NCBI GenBank assembly: GCA_026785865.1
Contig: JAJAZG010000084.1
Location: 1-8,252, forward strand
Source of the DNA: Pseudanabaena sp. CAN_BIN31
GTDB taxonomy: Bacteria; Cyanobacteriota; Cyanobacteriia; Pseudanabaenales; Pseudanabaenaceae
Direction: 5' to 3'
Length of the DNA stretch: 8,252 bases
A model generated the notes under the pieces. That model had not been told where the DNA came from and ran no database searches. It worked only from the letters and a program-made list of their open reading frames with translations. Each line of letters starts with the position of its first letter. Within the stretch, counting starts at the first letter, position 1. Positions 1 to 5,222 of this stretch are shown one piece after another. The translations under genes and the position numbers were made by a program.

Positions 1-1346
1 AAAGTGACATCTTCACCAAATTTTACTTTAGCTTGAGCATAAGCTTCTACTTCAGTTCGCGCTACAAAAACTGTGCCATCGGGCGCATACCAAGCAGGAA
101 TCTGATGTCCCCACCAGAGTTGACGGGAAATACACCAATCCTTGAGACGGATCAACCAATCGCGATAAACACGCCCCCAGCGATCGGGAACGAATGTGGG
201 CGAATTCTGCTTGTCAAATTGTTCTAACGCAAAGTCTGAAAGCGGCTTGATATTCACAAACCACTGGATTGAAAGCAACGGTTCGACAGGAACTTTGCCA
301 CGTTCTGAATAGGGGACAGTATGCGTATAGTCTTCAATCTTTTCGACTAAGCCCATTTGATCAAGCTTGGCGATGATGTTTTTCCTCGCCACAAAACGAT
401 CCTGCCCTTGGAATTCACCACCATTCTCATTAATCGATCCATCTTTATTAAGAATATTAATTAATGGAAGTTGATGACGTTTGCCCATTTCAAAGTCATT
501 AGGATCATGAGCAGGCGTGATTTTGACGCAACCACTACCAAATTTTTGATCGACATATTGATCAGCAATAATTGGAATCTCACGATTCATGATTGGCAAG
601 ATGATCGTCTTACCAATCAGATGCTTATAGCGATCGTCGTTAGGATTCACGGCGACAGCAGTATCTCCCAACATTGTTTCTGGGCGCGTAGTCGCGACAA
701 CTAAATGTCCAGAGCCATCGGCTAAAGGATAACGAAAATGCCAGAGATGACCATTGACTTCTTTATTGTCAACTTCCAGATCGGATACGGCTGATTGAGA
801 TTCGGGACACCAGTTAACCAGATATTCACCGCGATAAATCAAGCCTGCTTCATAGAGTTTGACAAAAGCTTCAGCAACGGAATTCGACAAACCTTTATCC
901 ATCGTAAAGCGTTCGCGTGTCCAATCAGCAGAAACGCCTAAACGCCGCAGTTGCGAAACAATTGTACCGCCTGACTCAGCTTTCCATTCCCATGCGCGAT
1001 CGAGAAATTTCTCGCGTCCGATTTCTTGATTGGTTTTCCCCTCAGCTTTGATTTGTTTGTCGAGAATCGTCTGCACGGCAATGCTAGCGTGATCGGTTCC
1101 GGGAAGCCAAAGCGTATTAAACCCACGCATACGGTGGTAACGAATCAAAATATCGATTAATACTTCTTGAAAAGCATGTCCCATATGCAAACTACCCGTC
1201 ACATTAGGCGGCGGGATCATGATGCAGTATGGCTCTTTATCACTTTTACTTTCTGCTACAAATACGCCGCTTTCCTCCCAATATTTTTGCCACTTGGCTT
1301 CAGATTCGAGAGGATTATATTGTTTGGGAAGTTCGGTCGTACTCAT
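1..1346 (-). CDS. valS: valyl-tRNA synthetase, N-terminal half (cut by the left window edge)
   Basis: Class I aminoacyl-tRNA synthetase that charges tRNA-Val with valine in the cytoplasm and hydrolyses mischarged Thr-tRNA. The reverse strand reads open from ATG at 1346 for 448 codons to the window edge; full ValS is about 900 residues, so roughly half is present. Visible in order: PPPNVTG followed by HMGH (the HIGH nucleotide-binding signature, residues 54-57); the CP1 editing-domain motifs TTRPETM (219-225) and ITPAHDPNDF (276-285); and the return to the catalytic core, SRQLWWGHQIPAW (about 407-419), typical of ValS/IleS/LeuS. The ITPAHDPNDF form and the N-terminal LESEAKWQKYWEESGVF favour ValS over IleS. 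The KMSKS loop, anticodon-binding domain and C-terminal coiled coil would lie outside the window. No frame disruption is seen. The ATG is the natural family start; no strong Shine-Dalgarno precedes it. Confidence 0.97.
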   Translation of the reverse strand, partial: MSTTELPKQYNPLESEAKWQKYWEESGVFVAESKSDKEPYCIMIPPPNVTGSLHMGHAFQEVLIDILIRYHRMRGFNTLWLPGTDHASIAVQTILDKQIKAEGKTNQEIGREKFLDRAWEWKAESGGTIVSQLRRLGVSADWTRERFTMDKGLSNSVAEAFVKLYEAGLIYRGEYLVNWCPESQSAVSDLEVDNKEVNGHLWHFRYPLADGSGHLVVATTRPETMLGDTAVAVNPNDDRYKHLIGKTIILPIMNREIPIIADQYVDQKFGSGCVKITPAHDPNDFEMGKRHQLPLINILNKDGSINENGGEFQGQDRFVARKNIIAKLDQMGLVEKIEDYTHTVPYSERGKVPVEPLLSIQWFVNIKPLSDFALEQFDKQNSPTFVPDRWGRVYRDWLIRLKDWCISRQLWWGHQIPAWYAPDGTVFVARTEVEAYAQAKVKFGEDVT

Positions 1347-1362
1347 AGCAGTTATTTAAAGA

Positions 1363-1377
1363 ATTAAGCAGCTTAAT
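1363..1377. repeat. 15-bp palindrome in the valS leader
   Basis: ATTAAGC-A-GCTTAAT is a perfect inverted repeat with a one-base centre, ending 17 bp upstream of the valS start codon. A TATAAA hexamer on the minus strand (1383-1388) lies just upstream and could be the valS -10 element, which would place this palindrome at the start of the transcript or over the initiation region. It may be a protein-binding site or chance in AT-rich leader DNA. Confidence 0.3.
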
Positions 1378-1390
1378 CAAAGTTTATAAG

Positions 1391-1486
1391 TAGGTAAGCA
1401 TAAAAGTCCTTAAACCTAAAAAGCTGTAGCGCACGCTGAGCGTACGCTACAGCTTTTTAGGTTTTGGGTTTTATTATGCTTACCTA
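1391..1486. mobile_element. MITE-like nested inverted-repeat element, about 96 bp
   Basis: The ends are a perfect 13-bp inverted repeat, TAGGTAAGCATAA (1391-1403) with its complement at 1474-1486. Inside is a second, longer inverted repeat: a 20-bp arm (1412-1431) with its exact complement at 1445-1464, then one mismatched pair (1432/1444), then ACGCT-G-AGCGT around centre 1438. The inner part is therefore a nearly continuous 53-bp palindrome. It carries no coding capacity. It lies between two divergent genes, so it cannot be a terminator for either. If the outermost TA on each side is read as a target duplication, the element would be GGTAAGCATAA-ended with TA flanks, the pattern left by IS630/Tc1-mariner-type transposases. 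That mobility is inference from structure only; a fixed structured repeat family is the alternative. Confidence 0.55.
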
Positions 1487-1609
1487 TTTATTGAGTTTAC
1501 ATCTTATTATCTTTTAGAGAGCAAAGGGATATGAAATAAGTTAAACTTTTACGGCAAACCAAAAAAGTCCAGAAATTCTGTGAGATATTGGCGAAGCTTT
1601 AGTATTTGT

Positions 1610-1614
1610 AGGAG
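1610..1614 (+). promoter_or_regulatory. ribosome binding site supporting a TTG start
   Basis: AGGAG lies 8 nt before the TTG at 1623. The reading frame has no ATG or GTG between the upstream in-frame stop (TGA at 1581) and this TTG, so the Shine-Dalgarno match decides the unusual start codon of the pentapeptide gene. Confidence 0.6.
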
Positions 1615-1622
1615 CAACCACC

Positions 1623-2180
1623 TTGGAAGTCGCGCAACTGTTGGAACTATACGGACAGGGACAACGTAACTTTTCTAATATAGACATCAGTAATCTTCAA
1701 TTACGGAGTGTGACTCTTATTGGTATTGATTTACGTGGGTCTACTTTGAACAAAGCCGATCTGAGTAGCGCTAATTTAATTGATGCTAACTTGACAGGGG
1801 CTAAATTGATTGAGGCAAATCTCAGAGGGGCTTTACTGAGAGGTGCGAATTTTTCTGACGCAGACTTAAGTTGGGCAAACCTAACTTGGTCAAATTCTTC
1901 TAACAGTAAATTTATTCGCGCTAACCTTAGTGTCACTAATTTTAGTGGCGCAAATTTGATTGAAGCAGATTTTACGGGCGCAATTATGAACGGCGCAAAT
2001 CTTCGTGGTACAAATTTGCGCGGTGTAATATTAAAGAATTTACGTACCTGTGCTGACGCAGAGTTCACAGGTGTCCGCAATCTAGACGATCGCACTCGCC
2101 TATATCTCTGCGCGATCGCCAGTGGCACTCACCCATTTACCAAAAATGACAGTCGCCAAACTTTAGGCTGTCCAATCTAG
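1623..2180 (+). CDS. pentapeptide repeat protein
   Basis: A 185-residue protein built mainly of A(D/N)LXX pentapeptide repeats, from about residue 18 to 140, for example ADLSS, ANLID, ANLTG, ANLRG, ANFSD and ADLSW in succession. Such repeats fold as a right-handed quadrilateral beta-helix. The family is abundant in cyanobacteria and mostly of unknown function; a few members (Qnr/MfpA type) mimic DNA and bind gyrase, but nothing here points to that. The non-repeat C-terminus (about 146-185: TGVRNLDD, then YLCAIASGTHPFT and TLGCP) resembles a tail I associate with a group of cyanobacterial pentapeptide proteins; it holds two Cys (163, 183) beside Cys143. No signal peptide or membrane segment is seen, so it is probably cytosolic. 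The start is TTG, supported by AGGAG 8 nt upstream. It ends 3 bp from the convergent gene. Confidence 0.88.
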   Translation: MEVAQLLELYGQGQRNFSNIDISNLQLRSVTLIGIDLRGSTLNKADLSSANLIDANLTGAKLIEANLRGALLRGANFSDADLSWANLTWSNSSNSKFIRANLSVTNFSGANLIEADFTGAIMNGANLRGTNLRGVILKNLRTCADAEFTGVRNLDDRTRLYLCAIASGTHPFTKNDSRQTLGCPI

Positions 2181-2183
2181 CGA

Positions 2184-2744
2184 TTACGGGTTTTCGGTAA
2201 GTTCTAACAAATAAGGAAAAGAAGTATTTTCTTCGTAAGAACCAACCCATACTTCATAGGTTCCAGCTAGCCAATCACCGTTAATTTCTGGATTGCGATC
2301 GCTGACATCATCACTACACCAACTGCCACCTGGCCCGCGCACAAGTAAGATCGTATCGCCAGAGCTTTTGACCTGCATTTTGAGATAGCCAAATGCTTTT
2401 GTTAACGTAATTTTGTGATCTGGCTCTGCGTCAATAAAACCAATACAGTCTCCTGTCTCAGTAGCTTTGCGTCCTGATGTTTTTTGAGTTTCAACACCAC
2501 CACCACTGATCCCACGTAATTCGATCTCTTTTGGTACAGTGCTTGGCGCGATCGCAATATCTTCAAACATTCTCACGACACTAGCTTTTTTACCTGAATT
2601 AATTTCTGGTTGTGAAACTGGTCGCGAAATTTCGATATTCGCTGGCGATGGCTTGGTCTGCGATCGCACAGGGTTAGCCACAGCTAGTATGGCGGTGCTT
2701 ATAGCAATTAGGGTGTATAGCGATCGCGCAGGGAAGTTTGTCAT
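2184..2744 (-). CDS. small exported protein of unknown function
   Basis: A 186-residue protein that I cannot name. The N-terminus is a clear Sec-type signal peptide: Arg7, a hydrophobic stretch at about 9-24, then PVRS-Q with a likely signal peptidase I cut near residue 28. A Ser/Pro/Lys-rich linker follows to about residue 95. The C-terminal domain (about 98-184) starts GDCIGFID and continues with PDHKITLT, a GDTILLVRGPGG stretch (129-140), WCSDD (142-146), a GDWLAGTYEVWVGSY stretch (156-170) and YLLELTE. Alternating beta-strand spacing with Gly-Asp and aromatic turns suggests a small beta-sandwich similar in style to pre-peptidase C-terminal domains, acting in the periplasm or outside. Cys100 and Cys143 could form a disulfide. 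The ATG at 2744 is chosen because it gives a complete signal peptide; the Shine-Dalgarno is weak. Three HIP1 sites lie in the 5' third of the gene and a fourth near its 3' end. Confidence 0.8.
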   Translation of the reverse strand: MTNFPARSLYTLIAISTAILAVANPVRSQTKPSPANIEISRPVSQPEINSGKKASVVRMFEDIAIAPSTVPKEIELRGISGGGVETQKTSGRKATETGDCIGFIDAEPDHKITLTKAFGYLKMQVKSSGDTILLVRGPGGSWCSDDVSDRNPEINGDWLAGTYEVWVGSYEENTSFPYLLELTENP

Positions 2745-2758
2745 GACACAAATATACT

Positions 2759-2800
2759 GGTTTTAAGATGTAGATTTTAGCTCAATATCTACCGAAAACC
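2759..2800. repeat. imperfect stem-loop between the toxin-like gene and the exported-protein gene
   Basis: GGTTTT (2759-2764) pairs with AAAACC (2795-2800), and GTAGAT (2770-2775) pairs with ATCTAC (2787-2792), with an internal bulge and an 11-nt loop. It follows the stop of the minus-strand toxin-like gene, so it could end that transcript. No clean run of U follows on the minus strand, so an intrinsic terminator is doubtful. It could equally be leader structure for the next minus-strand gene. Confidence 0.3.
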
Positions 2801-2831
2801 CCAAAGTTAATGGCGATGCTTTTTATAGAAC

Positions 2832-3227
2832 TTAGCTAATTCCCAAAAAAGATTTAAGCGCTCTTTTAAACCTTGGCTCTATTTCCGTAGAAGCCACACC
2901 GCCATATTGGATCTTGTTCAAAACGATCGGTGGAAATTGACAGTACGGTGTACGACTACCAGCGCAAACTGCTCTATTGAGTTCGTCGGTATCCATTTCG
3001 CGAGCAAACACATAGGCAATTACTGATTCTACTTTAATAAAACTTGGCGCTCCTGCTGTGGTAGGAAGCAAAACACAAGCAGTTTCAGAGTTTTTTCTAC
3101 GGGTAGTTAAGCTGACGAATACGTATCTACTGTTAGATGTTGGCGCGATAGCAACAAAAAGGTGATTGCCGTTAGGATCTGTTCCTAATAAAAAGGCATC
3201 ACCCAGATTAATAGTGGTAATGGTCAT
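2832..3227 (-). CDS. PemK/MazF-like protein, candidate toxin of a Panacea toxin-antitoxin pair
   Basis: A 131-residue protein with no textbook name. The order of its elements resembles the MazF/PemK endoribonuclease fold: an N-terminal INLGDAFLL strand (6-14, like the KxGD start of PemK), NHLFVAIAP (21-29), a YVFVSLTT strand (35-42), CVLL (51-54), FIKVESVIAYVFA (63-75, like the conserved segment before the last strands), VLNKI (102-106) and a C-terminal helix STEIEPRFKRALKSFLG. I recognise this pattern from PemK-like proteins often annotated as hypothetical; catalytic residues cannot be assigned by eye. Its ATG overlaps the stop of the upstream Panacea gene by one base (TAATG), so translation is probably coupled and expression shared. 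If it is a toxin, it would probably cleave RNA or block translation; the fold and the context support this, but the activity is inference. No signal peptide or membrane segment. Confidence 0.7.
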   Translation of the reverse strand: MTITTINLGDAFLLGTDPNGNHLFVAIAPTSNSRYVFVSLTTRRKNSETACVLLPTTAGAPSFIKVESVIAYVFAREMDTDELNRAVCAGSRTPYCQFPPIVLNKIQYGGVASTEIEPRFKRALKSFLGIS

Positions 3228-3787
3228 TATGCAGCCAATACCATGTCCAAATAAGCCTCTCTGGCTGCTTCTTGTCGAATTGCTTCAATTTCCTCTTCAG
3301 GTTTGTTCATATACCTTAAAACATTGTCAACATTGACAGGAATACTTGAGCCATGAGGATCTTCCCATTCAGGAAAATCGTGTGTCAACATTGCAAGATC
3401 AAAAGGGTTAAGATGTCCATATTTTTCATAGACTTCTTTAATTATTTGTTGAGCTTTCTCGGACACATAATCGTTAGGCGGTGAAGCTTTTAGCGAGACC
3501 GTATAGCCATCATCGTTTTTTGAGATATATTTCTGCCAAAGGGGTAAAGCATTATCAACGGAATTTCCCTTAATCAGATTGTAAACATTGCTAGGCACTA
3601 GCCCCCAGTCTAGCGAGTACCCCTTATCGCCTGTAATTGGTTGATCCATCCGCTCTAGAGCTATGCGGTCAGCAATATAAAGCATCTTGAGCAAACCTAT
3701 ATATTTCATAGGCTTGCCATGCAATTTTAAAAGCATTGCGGCTGCTTCAATTGCTTTCTCTGGATGAAATCTAAAGCTGATACTCAT
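3227..3787 (-). CDS. Panacea-domain (SocA-like) antitoxin
   Basis: The sequence matches the Panacea domain (formerly DUF4065; includes Caulobacter SocA): FHPEKAIEAAAMLL, then KYIGLLKMLYIADRIALE, PITGDKGYSLDWGLVPSNVYNLI, DYVSEKAQQIIKEVYEKYG, and the late HDFPEWEDP motif followed by VDNVLRYM. Panacea proteins are antitoxins that neutralise structurally unrelated toxins encoded next to them, and some act as adaptors for proteolysis. It is the first gene of a two-gene minus-strand operon. I place the start at ATG 3787 (MSISFRF, 186 residues) because GAGACGTAGAT precedes it as a weak Shine-Dalgarno; ATG 3808 would add seven residues (MGFRDVD) with no ribosome site. The charged C-terminal tail (PEEEIEAIRQEAAREAYLD) could be the toxin-contacting end, which is inference. 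A promoter-like element and a 24-bp palindrome lie upstream, suggesting autoregulation. Confidence 0.88.
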   Translation of the reverse strand: MSISFRFHPEKAIEAAAMLLKLHGKPMKYIGLLKMLYIADRIALERMDQPITGDKGYSLDWGLVPSNVYNLIKGNSVDNALPLWQKYISKNDDGYTVSLKASPPNDYVSEKAQQIIKEVYEKYGHLNPFDLAMLTHDFPEWEDPHGSSIPVNVDNVLRYMNKPEEEIEAIRQEAAREAYLDMVLAA

Positions 3788-3862
3788 ATCTACGTCTCTA
3801 AAACCCATGCATAGTCAATACTTTCGCCCACTTTTTAGAGGAAATTCAAACTGCATACCACG

Positions 3863-3892
3863 AATATATGCTACCAGAAAATCAACTGTCAT
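3863..3892 (-). promoter_or_regulatory. candidate promoter of the Panacea/PemK-like operon
   Basis: On the minus strand ATGACA (3887-3892) is followed after 18 bp by TATATT (3863-3868). Each hexamer matches the sigma70 consensus at five of six positions. Transcription would start near 3856, giving a leader of about 70 nt to the ATG at 3787. Based on consensus match and position only. Confidence 0.4.
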
Positions 3893-3911
3893 CCGATAAT
3901 ACAGGTAGTGA

Positions 3912-3935
3912 CATTTAAGTGATATCGCTTAAATG
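3912..3935. promoter_or_regulatory. 24-bp near-perfect palindrome, candidate operator
   Basis: CATTTAAG-T-GATATC-G-CTTAAATG has two 8-bp arms and a palindromic GATATC core, with only the pair 3920/3927 mismatched. It sits between two divergent genes, about 20 bp upstream of the candidate -35 of the Panacea operon. It cannot terminate either gene, so a dimeric regulator site is the best reading. Toxin-antitoxin operons are often autoregulated at such sites, but Panacea proteins are not established DNA binders, so the regulator is unknown. Confidence 0.45.
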
Positions 3936-3996
3936 GTGCTTAATGGTTTATGCAACTAGCTAGAAAGTATTGCCAGCAAAGGTTTGGAGCTTAGAG

Positions 3997-4002
3997 TATA
4001 AT
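3997..4002 (+). promoter_or_regulatory. candidate -10 element of the adenosyltransferase gene
   Basis: A perfect TATAAT, with no convincing -35 at 16-18 bp. If used, transcription would begin near 4009, which is downstream of the possible TTG start at 3970 and so favours the ATG at 4033 (or 4051) as the real start of the following gene. Confidence 0.4.
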
Positions 4003-4032
4003 TATATTAAACAAGACTGGCTAAATAAAAAG

Positions 4033-5166
4033 ATGGCAGCGATAGGCATCATGACCGCACAGGTGCGTCCCGAACGTGAGATCGGACAAATCCATGTTTA
4101 TGACGGAACAGGCAAGGGCAAATCACAAGCCGCATTGGGCGTAGTTTTGCGATCGCTAGGCTTAGGCATGTCCGACACATCGCCTGTAGGTACACGCATT
4201 TTATTACTGCGATTTCTTAAAGGGGCTGAGCGCGAATATGCCGAAGATGCCGCAATTTCGGCATTGCAACAAGGTTTTCCCCATTTGATCGATCATGTGC
4301 GAACTGGTCGCGCTGAATTTTTTGATGCCGAACATGTTACGCCTTTTGATCGCCAAGAAGCTGAACGTGGCTGGGCGATCGCTAAAGGCGCAATGGCTTC
4401 AGGGCTTTATTCTGTAATTGTTTTAGATGAAATTAATCCAGTCTTAGATTTAGGCTTGATCCCCGCCGATCGCGTTGTCAAAGATTTAAAAAATAAACTG
4501 CCACATCTGGAAGTAATCTGCACAGGACGCGGCGCACCCCAATCGCTGATCGATATTGCTGATTTGCATTCAGAAATGCGATCGCATGATGAAGCCCATG
4601 CCGAAAAATATGGCGTAACGGGAATCGAAATTTATACGGGTGCAGGTAAGGGCAAAAGCACATCGGCTTTGGGGCGATCGCTTAAAGCGATCGGGACAGG
4701 CATTAGTCGCGATTTATCCCATCGTGTTTTGATTATGCAATGGCTCAAAGGCGGGGCTGGCTATACCGAAGATGCCGCGATCGCTGCTCTTAAACTTGCG
4801 TATCCCCATGTAATCGATCATCAGCGCTGTGGACGTGATGCGATCGTCTGGCGTGGTCAACAAGAGGAAATGGACTGCATCGAAGCCCAACGCGGCTGGG
4901 AAATTGCTCAAGCTGCGATCGCCTCAGGACTTTACAAAACGATCATCCTTGACGAACTAAACCCCACCGTCGATCTCGATTTACTGCCCGCCGAGCCAAT
5001 CTGCCAAGCCTTACTCAAAAAATCCCGCGACACTGAAATAATCATCACAGGGCGCTGTTTGCATCAGCCAGCCTATTTTGATCTTGCCTCTGTGCATTCA
5101 GAGATGGTTTGCCACAAACACTATGCTGAAAAAGGCGTAGACCTAAAGCGCGGTGTAGATTTTTAA
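4033..5166 (+). CDS. cob(I)alamin adenosyltransferase with tandemly duplicated CobA/BtuR domain
   Basis: CobA/BtuR/CobO-family P-loop enzymes transfer the adenosyl group of ATP to the cobalt of corrinoids, the step that makes the upper ligand of adenosylcobalamin. Family members are normally about 200 residues; this protein is 377 and holds two full copies. Numbered from ATG 4033, copy 1 has the P-loop GTGKGKS (25-31), FLKG, LDEIN (131-135) and TGRGAP (164-169). Copy 2 has GAGKGKS (203-209), WLKG, LDELN (307-311) and TGRCLHQP (339-346), ending HKHYAEKGVDLKRGVDF, close to the usual family C-terminus. Both P-loops are intact. Copy 1 passes through GVTGIE directly into the first strand of copy 2. 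In-frame alternatives are TTG 3970 and ATG 4051; the internal TATAAT argues against 3970. Six HIP1 sites lie within the gene. It could be a fused pseudo-dimer of CobO, or one half may be regulatory. Confidence 0.9.
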   Translation: MAAIGIMTAQVRPEREIGQIHVYDGTGKGKSQAALGVVLRSLGLGMSDTSPVGTRILLLRFLKGAEREYAEDAAISALQQGFPHLIDHVRTGRAEFFDAEHVTPFDRQEAERGWAIAKGAMASGLYSVIVLDEINPVLDLGLIPADRVVKDLKNKLPHLEVICTGRGAPQSLIDIADLHSEMRSHDEAHAEKYGVTGIEIYTGAGKGKSTSALGRSLKAIGTGISRDLSHRVLIMQWLKGGAGYTEDAAIAALKLAYPHVIDHQRCGRDAIVWRGQQEEMDCIEAQRGWEIAQAAIASGLYKTIILDELNPTVDLDLLPAEPICQALLKKSRDTEIIITGRCLHQPAYFDLASVHSEMVCHKHYAEKGVDLKRGVDF

Positions 5167-5222
5167 TAAATAAAGCAATTTCTAGCTTGGCTATAGCCAA
5201 GCTAGAAATTGCTTTATTTATT
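5165..5222. terminator. 58-bp perfect palindrome between convergent genes, probable bidirectional terminator
   Basis: Two 29-bp arms meet at CTA|TAG (5193/5194) with no spacer and no mismatch: AATAAATAAAGCAATTTC... on the left is mirrored exactly on the right. The stop codon of the plus-strand adenosyltransferase gene (TAA 5164-5166) lies at its left edge, and that of the minus-strand kinase (5218-5220) lies inside its right end. The AT-rich outer arms give U-rich tails in both directions, as expected of a two-way intrinsic terminator. The length and perfection exceed what a terminator needs, so it may also be a copy of a dispersed palindromic repeat. Confidence 0.65.

Noticed and set aside
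471..704. A 77-codon plus-strand open frame inside valS
   Set aside because: It lies entirely opposite the well-supported valS editing domain and its translation has no recognisable features.
1697..2128. A 143-codon minus-strand open frame opposite the pentapeptide gene
   Set aside because: It is the antisense shadow of a repeated codon pattern; the translation (repeated KFAPLK/SASIKLA) is simply the mirror of the A(D/N)LXX repeats.
2188..2801. A 12-bp inverted repeat (GGGTTTTCGGTA at 2188-2199, complement at 2790-2801) flanking the exported-protein gene
   Set aside because: A few 12-bp matches are expected by chance in 8 kb, and one copy lies within the coding end of the gene, so there is no good case for a mobile cassette.
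3809..4032. A cobalamin riboswitch upstream of the adenosyltransferase gene
   Set aside because: I see no B12-box-like conserved core, and the usable leader after the TATAAT is too short for one.
3970..4032. A TTG start at 3970 giving a 21-residue longer adenosyltransferase
   Set aside because: The extension has no family-like sequence and no ribosome site, and a perfect TATAAT falls inside it; ATG 4033 or 4051 is more likely.
4714..4911. A 65-codon minus-strand open frame within the adenosyltransferase gene
   Set aside because: It is a shadow frame opposite a strongly conserved second P-loop domain.
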